A DNA stretch of 64,000 bases from JBEVJC01 sp040510375. Lineage in GTDB: Bacteria; Bacteroidota; Bacteroidia; Chitinophagales; Chitinophagaceae. Numbering within the stretch: the first letter of the stretch is position 1; every line of letters begins with the position of its first letter. Where the stretch lies: assembly GCA_040510375.1 (NCBI GenBank), contig JBEVJC010000008.1:1-64000 (forward strand), written 5' to 3'. Shown here piece by piece: positions 25,242 through 32,878 of the stretch. The notes below the pieces were generated by a model. That model worked only from the letters and a program-made list of their open reading frames with translations. It was not told the DNA's origin and searched no databases. The position numbers were made by a program, and so were the translations under genes.

Positions 25242-25925
25242 TCAGTCTACATTATATACACCCAGCTGAGCCAGATAATTATCCGCGTCAGCAGCTTGTG
25301 TTGTTGTTGGATATTTTTCCTTGATTTCCTTGTACAGTTTTATTGCTTCGTCATTGTCCTTCATTACACGCTGTGCAAGATAGGCAGCACGGAAAAGTGA
25401 TTCGGCAGAAGCTGCTATATCGGAGTCGAAATGATGTCCTGCTTTTTTATAGTACTCCAGTGCGTCCTTTGTTTTTCCCTGGTCTGCATAGGCATCTCCA
25501 AGAAGTGACCAGGCGCGTTGCTGGATCTGTTTGGCATCGGTATCAAAATCTTTCAGGTATTTAACGGCATTGGCATTATCGTCCAGTTTGATATAACAAC
25601 TGCCTGCATAAAACTTTGCCAGGTTTCCAGCCCTGGTGCCACCATAACTGCTGATAATCCGGAGGAATCCCTGGTTCTGTCCGTCACCATTAAGTGCCAG
25701 TTGTAATGAATCATTCCTGTAATAATATTCTGCCTTGAACATTGCTTCTGCTGCCTTATCCTCTTTGGGCGCCTGGATAAAATGTTTGTATACATAAAAC
25801 CCGCCAACAGCCAGCAAAAGGATCAGTCCGACCCCAAGGATCACTTTACTGTTACGTGTCCAGAAGTCCTTTGCTTTTACTACCGGATCATGTTTTACAT
25901 CCTGCGCAATTATTGTCTCTGCCAT
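25242..25925 (-). CDS. Membrane-anchored TPR protein, YfgM-like
   Basis: A 227-residue protein with one N-terminal membrane anchor (VILGVGLILLLAVGGFYVYK, about 28-48) and a periplasmic region of helical TPR-like repeats (AMFKAEYYYRNDSLQLAL, KFYAGSCYIKLDDNANAVKYL, QRAWSLLGDAYADQGKTKDALEYY). The layout resembles YfgM, which works with periplasmic chaperones near the Sec translocon, and Bacteroidota genomes often place such a gene upstream of ribH. It lies 1 bp upstream of ribH. Specific function unknown. Confidence 0.86.
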   Translation of the reverse strand: MAETIIAQDVKHDPVVKAKDFWTRNSKVILGVGLILLLAVGGFYVYKHFIQAPKEDKAAEAMFKAEYYYRNDSLQLALNGDGQNQGFLRIISSYGGTRAGNLAKFYAGSCYIKLDDNANAVKYLKDFDTDAKQIQQRAWSLLGDAYADQGKTKDALEYYKKAGHHFDSDIAASAESLFRAAYLAQRVMKDNDEAIKLYKEIKEKYPTTTQAADADNYLAQLGVYNVD

Positions 25926-25986
25926 TTCAATGTGTTATTTGTGTTTTTCTATACCGCGGTATACGGTAGGTGGTTGTCTTGGTTAT

Positions 25987-26982
25987 TTAATCAACGATAA
26001 ACGGATAGTCTTTATCGACGTATACATCTTTCAATACTTCATCATCATCGGGCCATGGACTTTCTTCGGCAAATTTGACTGACTGAACCACGATGTCTTC
26101 CACCCGTTTATCAGTAGCGGCCAGTTCTTCCTCTGTCGCGAATTTATTGTCCAGGATTGTTTTCCTGATCACAATCAGCGGATCCTTTCCTTTGTACTCG
26201 TCCACTTCTTCCTTGGTGCGGTATTTCTGCGGATCACTGATGGAATGTCCTTTATACCGGTAGGTTTTAATTTCCAGCAGGGTTGGACCATCACCTTCCC
26301 TTGCTCTTTTTACCGCGCGGGCAACTCCTTCGTGAACGGTTTCAGGTAACATCCCGTCGATCACATCGGAAGGCATTTCATAACCATCAGCCAGTTTATA
26401 GATATCCGTTACATTGGAAGTACGCTCAACCGAGGTACCCATTGCGTAATGGTTGTTCTCACAAATAAAGATCACCGGAAGTTTCCAGAGCATGGCCAGG
26501 TTAAAGGTCTCATGCAGGATCCCCTGGCGGGCAGCCCCGTCACCGAAGTAACAAAGCACCACATTATCGGTGCCGCGGTATTTTTCTGCAAAAGCCAGTC
26601 CGGCACCTGTACCGATCTGTGCTCCCACGATCCCGTGACCACCAAAGAAATTTTCTTTTTTACCGAAGAAGTGCATACTTCCGCCCTTACCCTTTGCACA
26701 GCCGGTAGCCTTTCCATACAGTTCGGCCATACAACTGTCGACCGACACCCCTTTTGCAATGGCCAGGCCATGATCGCGGTAAGCGGTGATGAATTTATCC
26801 TCCGGTTTGGTAGCGGTCATACAACCCGCGGCAATCGCTTCCTGGCCGATATAGGCGTGAAAGAAGCCGCGGATTTTGCCCTCCATTTTATATTTCTCTT
26901 CGGACATCAGTTCGAACTGGCGGATCAGCTGCATCAGTTCGTACCAGTACAGGTATGTTTCTTTAGAAAATTTTGTTGCCAA
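25987..26982 (-). CDS. pdhA: Pyruvate dehydrogenase E1 component, alpha subunit
   Basis: Thiamine-diphosphate-binding half of the two-subunit E1 that decarboxylates pyruvate and acetylates lipoyl-E2. The TPP/Mg motif is CYFGDGAARQGILHETFNLAMLWKLPVIFICENN with the conserved GDG and NN; RDHGLAIAKG and the substrate loop YRYKGHSISDPQKYR are also intact. A TTG at 26982 (LATKFSKETY) was chosen: it starts the alignable protein (331 residues) and sits downstream of a good promoter, whereas the in-frame ATG at 27051 lies inside that promoter. The beta subunit is 34 kb away at 59930, not adjacent as in many genomes. Confidence 0.95.
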   Translation of the reverse strand: MATKFSKETYLYWYELMQLIRQFELMSEEKYKMEGKIRGFFHAYIGQEAIAAGCMTATKPEDKFITAYRDHGLAIAKGVSVDSCMAELYGKATGCAKGKGGSMHFFGKKENFFGGHGIVGAQIGTGAGLAFAEKYRGTDNVVLCYFGDGAARQGILHETFNLAMLWKLPVIFICENNHYAMGTSVERTSNVTDIYKLADGYEMPSDVIDGMLPETVHEGVARAVKRAREGDGPTLLEIKTYRYKGHSISDPQKYRTKEEVDEYKGKDPLIVIRKTILDNKFATEEELAATDKRVEDIVVQSVKFAEESPWPDDDEVLKDVYVDKDYPFIVD

Positions 26983-27020
26983 GACAGAGTATTTGAGATT
27001 AATCCCGTTCAAACGGGAGG

Positions 27021-27051
27021 CAAAAATAAGGGAAAGAAAGGGAAACGTCAA
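27021..27051 (-). promoter_or_regulatory. Promoter of pdhA
   Basis: On the minus strand TTG (27049-27051) and TATTTTTG (27021-27028) at 20 bp spacing, near the Bacteroidota consensus. It supports the TTG start at 26982. Confidence 0.6.
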
Positions 27052-27120
27052 AGCATGGTTCTTAGGGATTTTGGGCCATTCTGCCGTTCTCTGCCCCCCA
27101 GCGGTTAACTTGCAAACCGA

Positions 27121-28203
27121 ATGCTGCAGATCCGCAATATATCACTGTTCCAGTTTAAGAATTATACCAACCGCAACGTGCCTGTGGGTGCCCGGATCGT
27201 GGGTATCTGCGGCAATAACGGGGTGGGTAAGACCAACCTGCTGGATGCCATTCACTACCTCTGTTTTACAAAAAGTTATTTTTCCCGTTCCGATGCTTCC
27301 AATGTGCAGCAGGGCCGGAATGGATTCCGGATTGAGGGCGGGTTGGAACTGAACGGTCACCTGGAAAAAGTAACCTGTATCCTCCGGGAAACGGGGAAAA
27401 AGGAATTCCTGGTCGATGACCAGGCATACCACCGCTTTTCACAGCATATCGGCCGTTATCCCTGTGTGGTTATTGCCCCCGATGATGCCGAGCTTATAAC
27501 CGGTGGTTCGGAGGAGCGCCGTAAATTCCTGGATTCACTGCTGTCGCAACTGGATCCGCTGTACCTCCAGCAGCTGATCGTGTACACCCGGGTATTACAA
27601 CAGCGTAATTCCCTGCTTAAGTCGTTTGTGGAAACTGGTGTCCGTAATTTGGCCCTGCTGGATGTACTCGATTCGCAACTGGCCGGACCGGGCGATTTCC
27701 TCTTCCGCAAAAGAAAGGATTTCCTGGTGTCCTTCCTGCCGGCTGTTAAACATATCTATATCGATATCGCCCGGCGCCAGGAAGACCTCAGCCTGATATA
27801 CGAAAGCCAGCTGCTGGATGTTTCACTTCCCGAATTGCTGGATCGGTCGCGCCCAAAGGACCTTCCCGCACAACGTACTTTGGCCGGTGTTCACCGCGAC
27901 GACCTGGACATCCGCCTTGGTACGATGCCCTTCCGCCAGATTGCCTCACAGGGCCAGCGCAAGAGCCTGCTGTTTGCACTCAAACTCGCCGAAATGGAAG
28001 TGCTCCGGAAAGAAAAAGGCTTTGCCCCCCTCCTGCTGCTCGATGATGTGTTTGAGAAACTCGATTCCGAACGGATCGGCAGCCTGCTGGCGCGGGTCTG
28101 CCATGCAAACGAGGGACAGGTATTTATTACCGATACCAGTGAAGAACGGTTGCGGGCCAAACTGGAGGAAATAGCGGTGCCATTTGAAATGATCCTGCTT
28201 TAA
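27121..28203 (+). CDS. recF: DNA replication and repair protein RecF
   Basis: A 360-residue SMC-like ATPase that loads RecA at gaps in DNA together with RecO and RecR. The Walker A is GICGNNGVGKTNLLDAIHYL, the signature motif ASQGQRKSLLFALKLAEM, and Walker B LLLLDDVFEKLDSERIG. The coiled section between is short, as usual in RecF. It is followed 40 bp on by a DUF721 gene, which is a conserved pair in Bacteroidota and links RecF to the replication machinery. It is divergent from pdhA. Confidence 0.96.
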   Translation: MLQIRNISLFQFKNYTNRNVPVGARIVGICGNNGVGKTNLLDAIHYLCFTKSYFSRSDASNVQQGRNGFRIEGGLELNGHLEKVTCILRETGKKEFLVDDQAYHRFSQHIGRYPCVVIAPDDAELITGGSEERRKFLDSLLSQLDPLYLQQLIVYTRVLQQRNSLLKSFVETGVRNLALLDVLDSQLAGPGDFLFRKRKDFLVSFLPAVKHIYIDIARRQEDLSLIYESQLLDVSLPELLDRSRPKDLPAQRTLAGVHRDDLDIRLGTMPFRQIASQGQRKSLLFALKLAEMEVLRKEKGFAPLLLLDDVFEKLDSERIGSLLARVCHANEGQVFITDTSEERLRAKLEEIAVPFEMILL

Positions 28204-28231
28204 CTTTTGTTTTATCTGCCACCGAAGATTC

Positions 28232-28239
28232 TATCTTTG
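28232..28239 (+). promoter_or_regulatory. -7 box before the DUF721 gene
   Basis: TATCTTTG fits TAnnTTTG, with a TTG at about 21 bp upstream and 4 bp before the ATG. DUF721 may thus be transcribed apart from recF. Confidence 0.5.
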
Positions 28240-28243
28240 CGGC

Positions 28244-28525
28244 ATGGGTGAATTTTCATTGGGTGATGCGATCCAGCAATTCCTTAACAAAAGCAGGCTG
28301 AAGGGTGATATCCAGGCGCTGCAGATTGAAGATGTATGGGAACAGGTGATGGGAAAGACGGTTGCCCGTTACACCGAAAAACTCCAGCTCTATGGCGATA
28401 AACTTATTGTCACCACCCATGTTGCGCCACTCAAACAGGAACTCTCTTACCAGAAAGAAAAGATAATCCAGCGTATCAACGAAGCACTTGGTAACCTTGT
28501 GGTCCGTGAAGTGATCATCCAGTAA
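28244..28525 (+). CDS. DUF721 (DciA-like) protein
   Basis: A 93-residue DUF721 protein. Typical motifs are LGDAIQQFLNKSRLKGDIQALQIEDVWEQVMG at the start and LYGDKLIVTTHVAPLKQELSYQKEKIIQRINEALG. The domain is the same as in DciA, the replicative helicase operator of many bacteria that lack DnaC/DnaI, though this short form is a KH-like core only. Its position after recF supports a role in replication or its restart. It has its own -7 box at 28232. Confidence 0.88.
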   Translation: MGEFSLGDAIQQFLNKSRLKGDIQALQIEDVWEQVMGKTVARYTEKLQLYGDKLIVTTHVAPLKQELSYQKEKIIQRINEALGNLVVREVIIQ

Positions 28526-28570
28526 CCTGTTATATCCGGTCATTACTGCAGTTACACCGCTAATAACCCG

Positions 28571-28715
28571 ATTCGGCTTTTTAACCGATAATTTTCAATA
28601 TTCGCCTTTTTAGCCGATAATTCTCAATATTCGGCTTTTTAACCGATAATCTTAAATATTCGCCTTTTTAGCCGATAATTGGAAATATTCGTCTTTTTAG
28701 CCGAATATCGTATAT
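28571..28715 (+). repeat. Array of five 29-bp direct repeats upstream of satD
   Basis: Five units start at 28571, 28600, 28629, 28658 and 28687, each exactly 29 bp. Each has ATTCG, then one of GCT/CCT/TCT before TTTTTA, then RCCGATAAT (CCGAATAT in the last) and a variable end such as TCTCAAT. Units 1 and 3 share the CGGC...AACCG form and units 2 and 4 the CGCC...AGCCG form. Inside each is a nearly symmetric TCGGCT-TTTT-AGCCGA. The last unit overlaps the satD promoter, so this looks like an operator array. Confidence 0.92.
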
Positions 28716-28718
28716 TTG
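28711..28718 (+). promoter_or_regulatory. -7 box of satD
   Basis: TATATTTG fits TAnnTTTG and begins inside the fifth repeat unit, about 41 bp before the ATG. A protein bound to the last unit would cover the promoter. Confidence 0.6.
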
Positions 28719-28759
28719 GCCAGACACCGGATTTACTGATCCCGGTCAGCAAAAACATT

Positions 28760-29362
28760 ATGCCAGACGCAGCCGTTATAACAGCCGATATCGTCAACTC
28801 CACACAACTCACAAAGACGCAGGAGAAAAAATTATTCCAGCAACTTGAAACAGTTATCAATCCGAATAAGTTTGAGTTTTACCGTGGCGATAGCTTCCAG
28901 GTGTATATGAAAGAACCGGACGAAACGCTGAAGTTGTTGTTGAAGCTGCGGCTGGAGGCACGCAAGCTGGGATCTGCATTTGATATACGGGCATCGATCG
29001 GCATTGGTGAAGTGAATTTGCCCGTAAAAAAATTAAGTGTGGCCACCGGTGAAGCGTTCGTATTGTCCGGGCGCGGAATGGATGAACTTGCAAAAGGAAG
29101 TGAGCGGAAAATGTTAATACATTCTTCGGGTAAAAATGATTCATCCATACTGGAAGTCACCAGCCTGTTCATCGATTATATATTCCGGGAGATGACCAGC
29201 AAACAGGCAAGGGTACTTTCTTTATTACTGGATGGCGCCACACAGATGGCAGTTGCTAAAAAAATCCGTAAATCACAATCTACCATCCATCAGCATGTAC
29301 AGTCGTCCGGCTGGTCGGAATTGACTAAATTACTGGCGATCTACCAGCAACTGTATAAATGA
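28760..29362 (+). CDS. SatD family protein: nucleotidyl-cyclase-like domain plus HTH
   Basis: A 200-residue SatD family protein. Residues 1-140 look like a reduced class III nucleotidyl cyclase: VITADIVNST (Asp10) and FYRGDSFQVY (Asp44) match the two metal-binding aspartate motifs, ASIGIGEV the following strand, and GEAFVLSGRG (Arg105) the helix with the transition-state arginine. Residues 146-200 (TSKQARVLSLLLDG...QSTIHQHV) form a LuxR/sigma-region-4-type helix-turn-helix. The ATG at 28760 was taken over an upstream one at 28679, which lies inside the repeats. The DUF3307 gene follows 10 bp on. The array suggests autoregulation. Enzymatic activity is unproven; the fold reading is from motifs only. 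Confidence 0.85.
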   Translation: MPDAAVITADIVNSTQLTKTQEKKLFQQLETVINPNKFEFYRGDSFQVYMKEPDETLKLLLKLRLEARKLGSAFDIRASIGIGEVNLPVKKLSVATGEAFVLSGRGMDELAKGSERKMLIHSSGKNDSSILEVTSLFIDYIFREMTSKQARVLSLLLDGATQMAVAKKIRKSQSTIHQHVQSSGWSELTKLLAIYQQLYK

Positions 29363-29372
29363 ACTGCGTTTT

Positions 29373-30077
29373 ATGGAATTTATCTGGCTTACCAAAATCA
29401 TCCTGGCCCACCTGCTTACCGACTTTATCCTACAACCCACTTCGTGGATCGTTCAGCGTAAACAAAAACATTTCCGGTCATGGGCGCTGTACCTGCATAC
29501 CATCCTCACCGCAGCGGTGGCCTGGTTGCTTATCGGATGGCAATACTGGTATGTGGCACTGATCATCTTCGTTACGCATACGCTGATTGACGGATGGAAA
29601 TCTTACCAGAGGGATAGACTGGGATATTTCCTGGCCGACCAGTTATTCCATTTCCTGGTGATCATTGGCTGCTGGTACTTTATTTTTTTCAACCGCAGTG
29701 ACCTGGTTGCTGTATGGTCTTCCATAGCTACAAACACCAACTGGTGGATCAAACTTACGGCCTTTGTATTCCTTACCTGGCCGGCAGGCATCCTTATCGG
29801 TCAGCTTACAATGAGATGGCGCGAAAAACTGGAAAACCCGGAAGCATTAAGCCAGGCAGGGAAATGGATTGGTATTATTGAACGGATGATCATCCTCATC
29901 TTTGTTTTAAACCAGCAGTACTTTGTACTGGGATTACTGGTTGCTGCCAAGGCATTATTGCGGTTTAATGAAAAGGATCGTGCAGAGCAGAAAACCGAAT
30001 ACCTGCTGATCGGAACGCTGATCAGTATTGGCCTGGCCCTGACGACCGGCCTGATGGTGATTGAACTTACCCGTTAA
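29373..30077 (+). CDS. DUF3307 membrane protein
   Basis: A 234-residue polytopic membrane protein of the DUF3307 family, with about six helices (LTKIILAHLLTDFILQPTSW, LYLHTILTAAVAWLLIGW, YVALIIFVTHTLIDGWK, FLVIIGCWYFIFF, WIKLTAFVFLTWPAGILIG, ILIFVLNQQYFVLGLLVAA, LIGTLISIGLALTTGLMV). The conserved N-terminal half contains TDFILQP and THTLIDGWK, with acidic and His residues within the membrane as in this family. Function unknown. It follows satD by 10 bp, and the two families are often neighbours in Bacteroidota and Firmicutes, so they probably work together. Confidence 0.87.
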   Translation: MEFIWLTKIILAHLLTDFILQPTSWIVQRKQKHFRSWALYLHTILTAAVAWLLIGWQYWYVALIIFVTHTLIDGWKSYQRDRLGYFLADQLFHFLVIIGCWYFIFFNRSDLVAVWSSIATNTNWWIKLTAFVFLTWPAGILIGQLTMRWREKLENPEALSQAGKWIGIIERMIILIFVLNQQYFVLGLLVAAKALLRFNEKDRAEQKTEYLLIGTLISIGLALTTGLMVIELTR

Positions 30078-30091
30078 GGGATATGGCCACA

Positions 30092-31141
30092 CTACCGGAT
30101 ACGTACCCGCGGGTCGATCAAACCATACAGGATATCCGCAAGGATATTTACGAGGATAAAAAAACTGGCGGCTATCAGAACGGATCCCATCACCACGGGA
30201 TAATCGAGTTTCTCCAGGGCATCGACGGTGACCTTGCCAATTCCCTGCCATCCAAAAATATATTCTACAAAAAAAGCACCAGCCAGGAGTTCTGCGAACC
30301 ATCCTGTAATAGCGGTGATCACAGGATTGAGTGCGTTACGCAGTGCATGCTTCCAGATGATCCTTGCCCTACCCAGCCCTTTTGCATAACCGGTGCGGAT
30401 ATAATCCTGGTCAAGCACATCCAGCATGGCAGTCCGCGTAAGCTGTGTAATAATGGCCAGGGGCCGGATACCCAGGGTGATGGCTGGCAGGACCAGGTTT
30501 CGTAAACTCAGCCTTCTGGCACCGGTAAGATCATCCACCTCGAACCAGCTTCCCGATATATGCAGGCCCGTATATTCATGTAATGCAAATCCAAAAACAT
30601 AGGCGATCACGATACCCATAAAAAAAGAAGGCGCAGAAATGCCGAGAATGCTGGAAAAAACAGCAGAGGTATCAATCCAGGTATTTTGTTTTACCGCTGC
30701 AGCCACACCAAGCGGGATGCCCAGCACCACTGCTATGAACATGGCCGCAAACGCAAGTATCAGCGTACCGGGAAGTGCCTGCATAAGTATGGCACCCACT
30801 TCACGTTTACTCTGGTATGACCGGCGCAGGTAGGGTACTTTAATCCCGATCCTGTTCCTGCCACCGGCAAAATAGCCCCGCAGTTTTTTGCTGCTGATTT
30901 CTTCTGTGGTATAAACAGAAACAGGGGAAACATCATTCAGGTAATACAGGAATTGTTTCCACCTGGGCTGATCCAGGTAAAGGTCCTTACGGATATTTGA
31001 TTGTGTGGTGGAATCGCCCGACTGCCCCATCACCAGTCTTGAAGGATCACCGAATCCCTGGAACAAAAAGAAAACAAGCATGACCACACCAAGAAGTACC
31101 AGGATGCCATACATCATTTTCTTCAGGATGAATCCGGCCAT
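30092..31141 (-). CDS. ABC transporter permease, peptide/nickel (DppB) type
   Basis: A 349-residue permease of the oligopeptide/dipeptide/nickel family. It has the N-terminal helix typical of DppB proteins (FILKKMMYGILVLLGVVMLVFF) and five more, with the EAA loop GLGRARIIWKHALRNALNPVI that docks on the ATPase. A periplasmic loop of about 70 residues follows the first helix (FGDPSRLVMGQSGD...). No second permease, ATPase or binding protein is in this window, so it must be encoded elsewhere. Its ATG overlaps the stop of the DoxX gene by 1 bp, implying coupled translation. Confidence 0.92.
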   Translation of the reverse strand: MAGFILKKMMYGILVLLGVVMLVFFLFQGFGDPSRLVMGQSGDSTTQSNIRKDLYLDQPRWKQFLYYLNDVSPVSVYTTEEISSKKLRGYFAGGRNRIGIKVPYLRRSYQSKREVGAILMQALPGTLILAFAAMFIAVVLGIPLGVAAAVKQNTWIDTSAVFSSILGISAPSFFMGIVIAYVFGFALHEYTGLHISGSWFEVDDLTGARRLSLRNLVLPAITLGIRPLAIITQLTRTAMLDVLDQDYIRTGYAKGLGRARIIWKHALRNALNPVITAITGWFAELLAGAFFVEYIFGWQGIGKVTVDALEKLDYPVVMGSVLIAASFFILVNILADILYGLIDPRVRIR

Positions 31142-32247
31142 TATTCTATCAGTTTACCAATACGATCCATTTGTTTACTTCCGGCTTTGCGGACCACAGT
31201 CCCGTTTTCTATCAGGTAAAGGCAGGGATTGGTGCGGGCAGCTGTGCGGATTGCCGTATTATCACAGCTAAACACCTGGATATTGCGGAATACATAGGGC
31301 TGGAACAACCGGGTTGCCAGCTCCCTGGTATTACTGATCGCGTAGACCGGGATATTTTTTTCAAGGGCTTTTTTATATATCTCACCGAAGGCATCACTCC
31401 ACTCTCCCACCGGTTTATTAAAATTTTCGCAGAATAAAAGAATGACACGAGGGGCCGACAGGATCTTGGCGGTGGAATCTTCCCCGCTCACTGAAGTCAA
31501 TGCAAATCCCCTGATCGCCGGCATGGCATTTCCCTGGCGGATCATCTTGTCCCTGCGGCTTACATAAGTATACGTGTTTAAATCAGCAGGCAGCGCAGCA
31601 GGGGCAAATTCAAATTGTTTGCCGGCTTTTTCATAAACAAATACAATGGCGAAACTATCGGTTACCGAACCTGCCGGTGGTTTCATCTGCTGCGGGATAT
31701 TATTTCCCTTTTTAAAGGGCAGGCAATCGACCAGGGGCAGGTAGGTCAGCGTATACCATTGGAACAGGAACGCAAAGGCAGTGACCAGCAACATCAGTAT
31801 CCCCGATAATCTTTTTCCGGCCAGCGGTTTGATGGTAAACCATCTTACAAAAATTAAAACAATGAGGATGGTCAGCACCACATCTTTCACAAAGGAGGCA
31901 CCGGATGAAATCAGCAGGCAATCGCCGAAACAACCACAATTCACCGGTTTACCGGTAACATAGGTATATCCGGTGAGGAAGGTAAAGAACAGGATAAGCA
32001 GTAACAGCAACCAGCTGATGAGCCTTATGCGCCATCCAATAAGTAATGCGAAACCCGCAATAATCTCAAACGCATTCATGGCCACTGATAACCCAAGAGT
32101 ATACGGATCAAACCGGGTGAAACCCCAGATCTCGAAAAACTCCTGCATTTTATAACTCAGTCCCAGAGGGTCATTGGCTTTAACCAGTCCGGAGAAAATG
32201 AACAGGACCGCTACCAGGATCCTTGCAATGGTTGTAGTTATTTTCAT
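31141..32247 (-). CDS. DoxX/MauE family membrane protein (BT_3928 type)
   Basis: A 368-residue protein: N-terminal four-helix DoxX/MauE-like membrane domain (VLFIFSGLVKANDPLGLSYKM is the family start) with the cysteine motif PVNCGCFGDC in a loop, and a C-terminal soluble part (residues about 190-368) with a thioredoxin-like pattern (VILLFCENFNKPVGEWSD, IPVYAISNTRE, CLYLIENGTVVRK) lacking a clear CXXC. It may take part in disulphide or redox traffic across the inner membrane. It overlaps the permease gene by 1 bp and follows the DUF1599 gene by 24 bp on the same strand. Confidence 0.85.
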   Translation of the reverse strand: MKITTTIARILVAVLFIFSGLVKANDPLGLSYKMQEFFEIWGFTRFDPYTLGLSVAMNAFEIIAGFALLIGWRIRLISWLLLLLILFFTFLTGYTYVTGKPVNCGCFGDCLLISSGASFVKDVVLTILIVLIFVRWFTIKPLAGKRLSGILMLLVTAFAFLFQWYTLTYLPLVDCLPFKKGNNIPQQMKPPAGSVTDSFAIVFVYEKAGKQFEFAPAALPADLNTYTYVSRRDKMIRQGNAMPAIRGFALTSVSGEDSTAKILSAPRVILLFCENFNKPVGEWSDAFGEIYKKALEKNIPVYAISNTRELATRLFQPYVFRNIQVFSCDNTAIRTAARTNPCLYLIENGTVVRKAGSKQMDRIGKLIE

Positions 32248-32271
32248 GTATGATATTTATCGCGGGACCGG

Positions 32272-32832
32272 TTAATCCGGACTGCCCGGCAAAGCTTTTT
32301 CATTCATCAGGATCAGTGCAAATACTGCATAGTTGAGAATGTCGGCGTAATTGGCATCAATACCTTCGCTGATCAGCGTCCGGCCTTCATTGGAAATGAT
32401 CTGCCTGATACGTTGCAGCTTCATAAGGATGAGATCAACAAAACTTTCCTGGCTCATACTTCTCCATGCCTCACCGTAATCATGATTTTTGTTTTCCATG
32501 AGTTCGCGTGTAAGTTGCACCTGCCCTTCATACAATGCAGCTACACGGTCTGCAGGCAACTCTTCGGGATCGTTACTTCCAAGTTTGAGTTGCATCATAC
32601 CTATAACCGCATAATTAATAATCCCGATAAACTCGTCACCGATATTATCCTGGATCTTCTGTTGTTTTTTTTCCTGGATCGTACGGATCCGCTGCGCTTT
32701 TATGTAGATCTGGTCCACAATGGAGATATTGCGGAGCACCCGCCATGCGGTACCGTAATCGTTTGTCTTTTTAAGGAAAATCTCACGGCTGTTGCCGATG
32801 ACCCTGTCGTACTGTGAATTTGTTTCACTCAT
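32272..32832 (-). CDS. DUF1599 protein
   Basis: A 186-residue protein with two copies of the DUF1599 nucleotide-binding-like repeat: REIFLKKTNDYGTAWRVLRNISIVDQIYIKAQRIRT and ELMENKNHDYGEAWRSMSQESFVDLILMKLQRIRQ. The shared KxxDYGxAWR segment marks the repeat. The start MSETNSQYD at 32832 is the first ATG that begins the conserved region; upstream in-frame sequence overlaps the divergent folP gene. Function unknown. Its promoter region of 46 bp is shared with folP, a common pairing in Bacteroidota. Confidence 0.86.
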   Translation of the reverse strand: MSETNSQYDRVIGNSREIFLKKTNDYGTAWRVLRNISIVDQIYIKAQRIRTIQEKKQQKIQDNIGDEFIGIINYAVIGMMQLKLGSNDPEELPADRVAALYEGQVQLTRELMENKNHDYGEAWRSMSQESFVDLILMKLQRIRQIISNEGRTLISEGIDANYADILNYAVFALILMNEKALPGSPD

Positions 32833-32878
32833 GGAGGTTCTTTCTATCTTTAACTCCAAAAATAGCAAACTCAAAGCA

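Noticed and set aside
28571..28715. CRISPR array
   Set aside because: The 29-bp units are contiguous with no unique spacers, and no cas gene is near.
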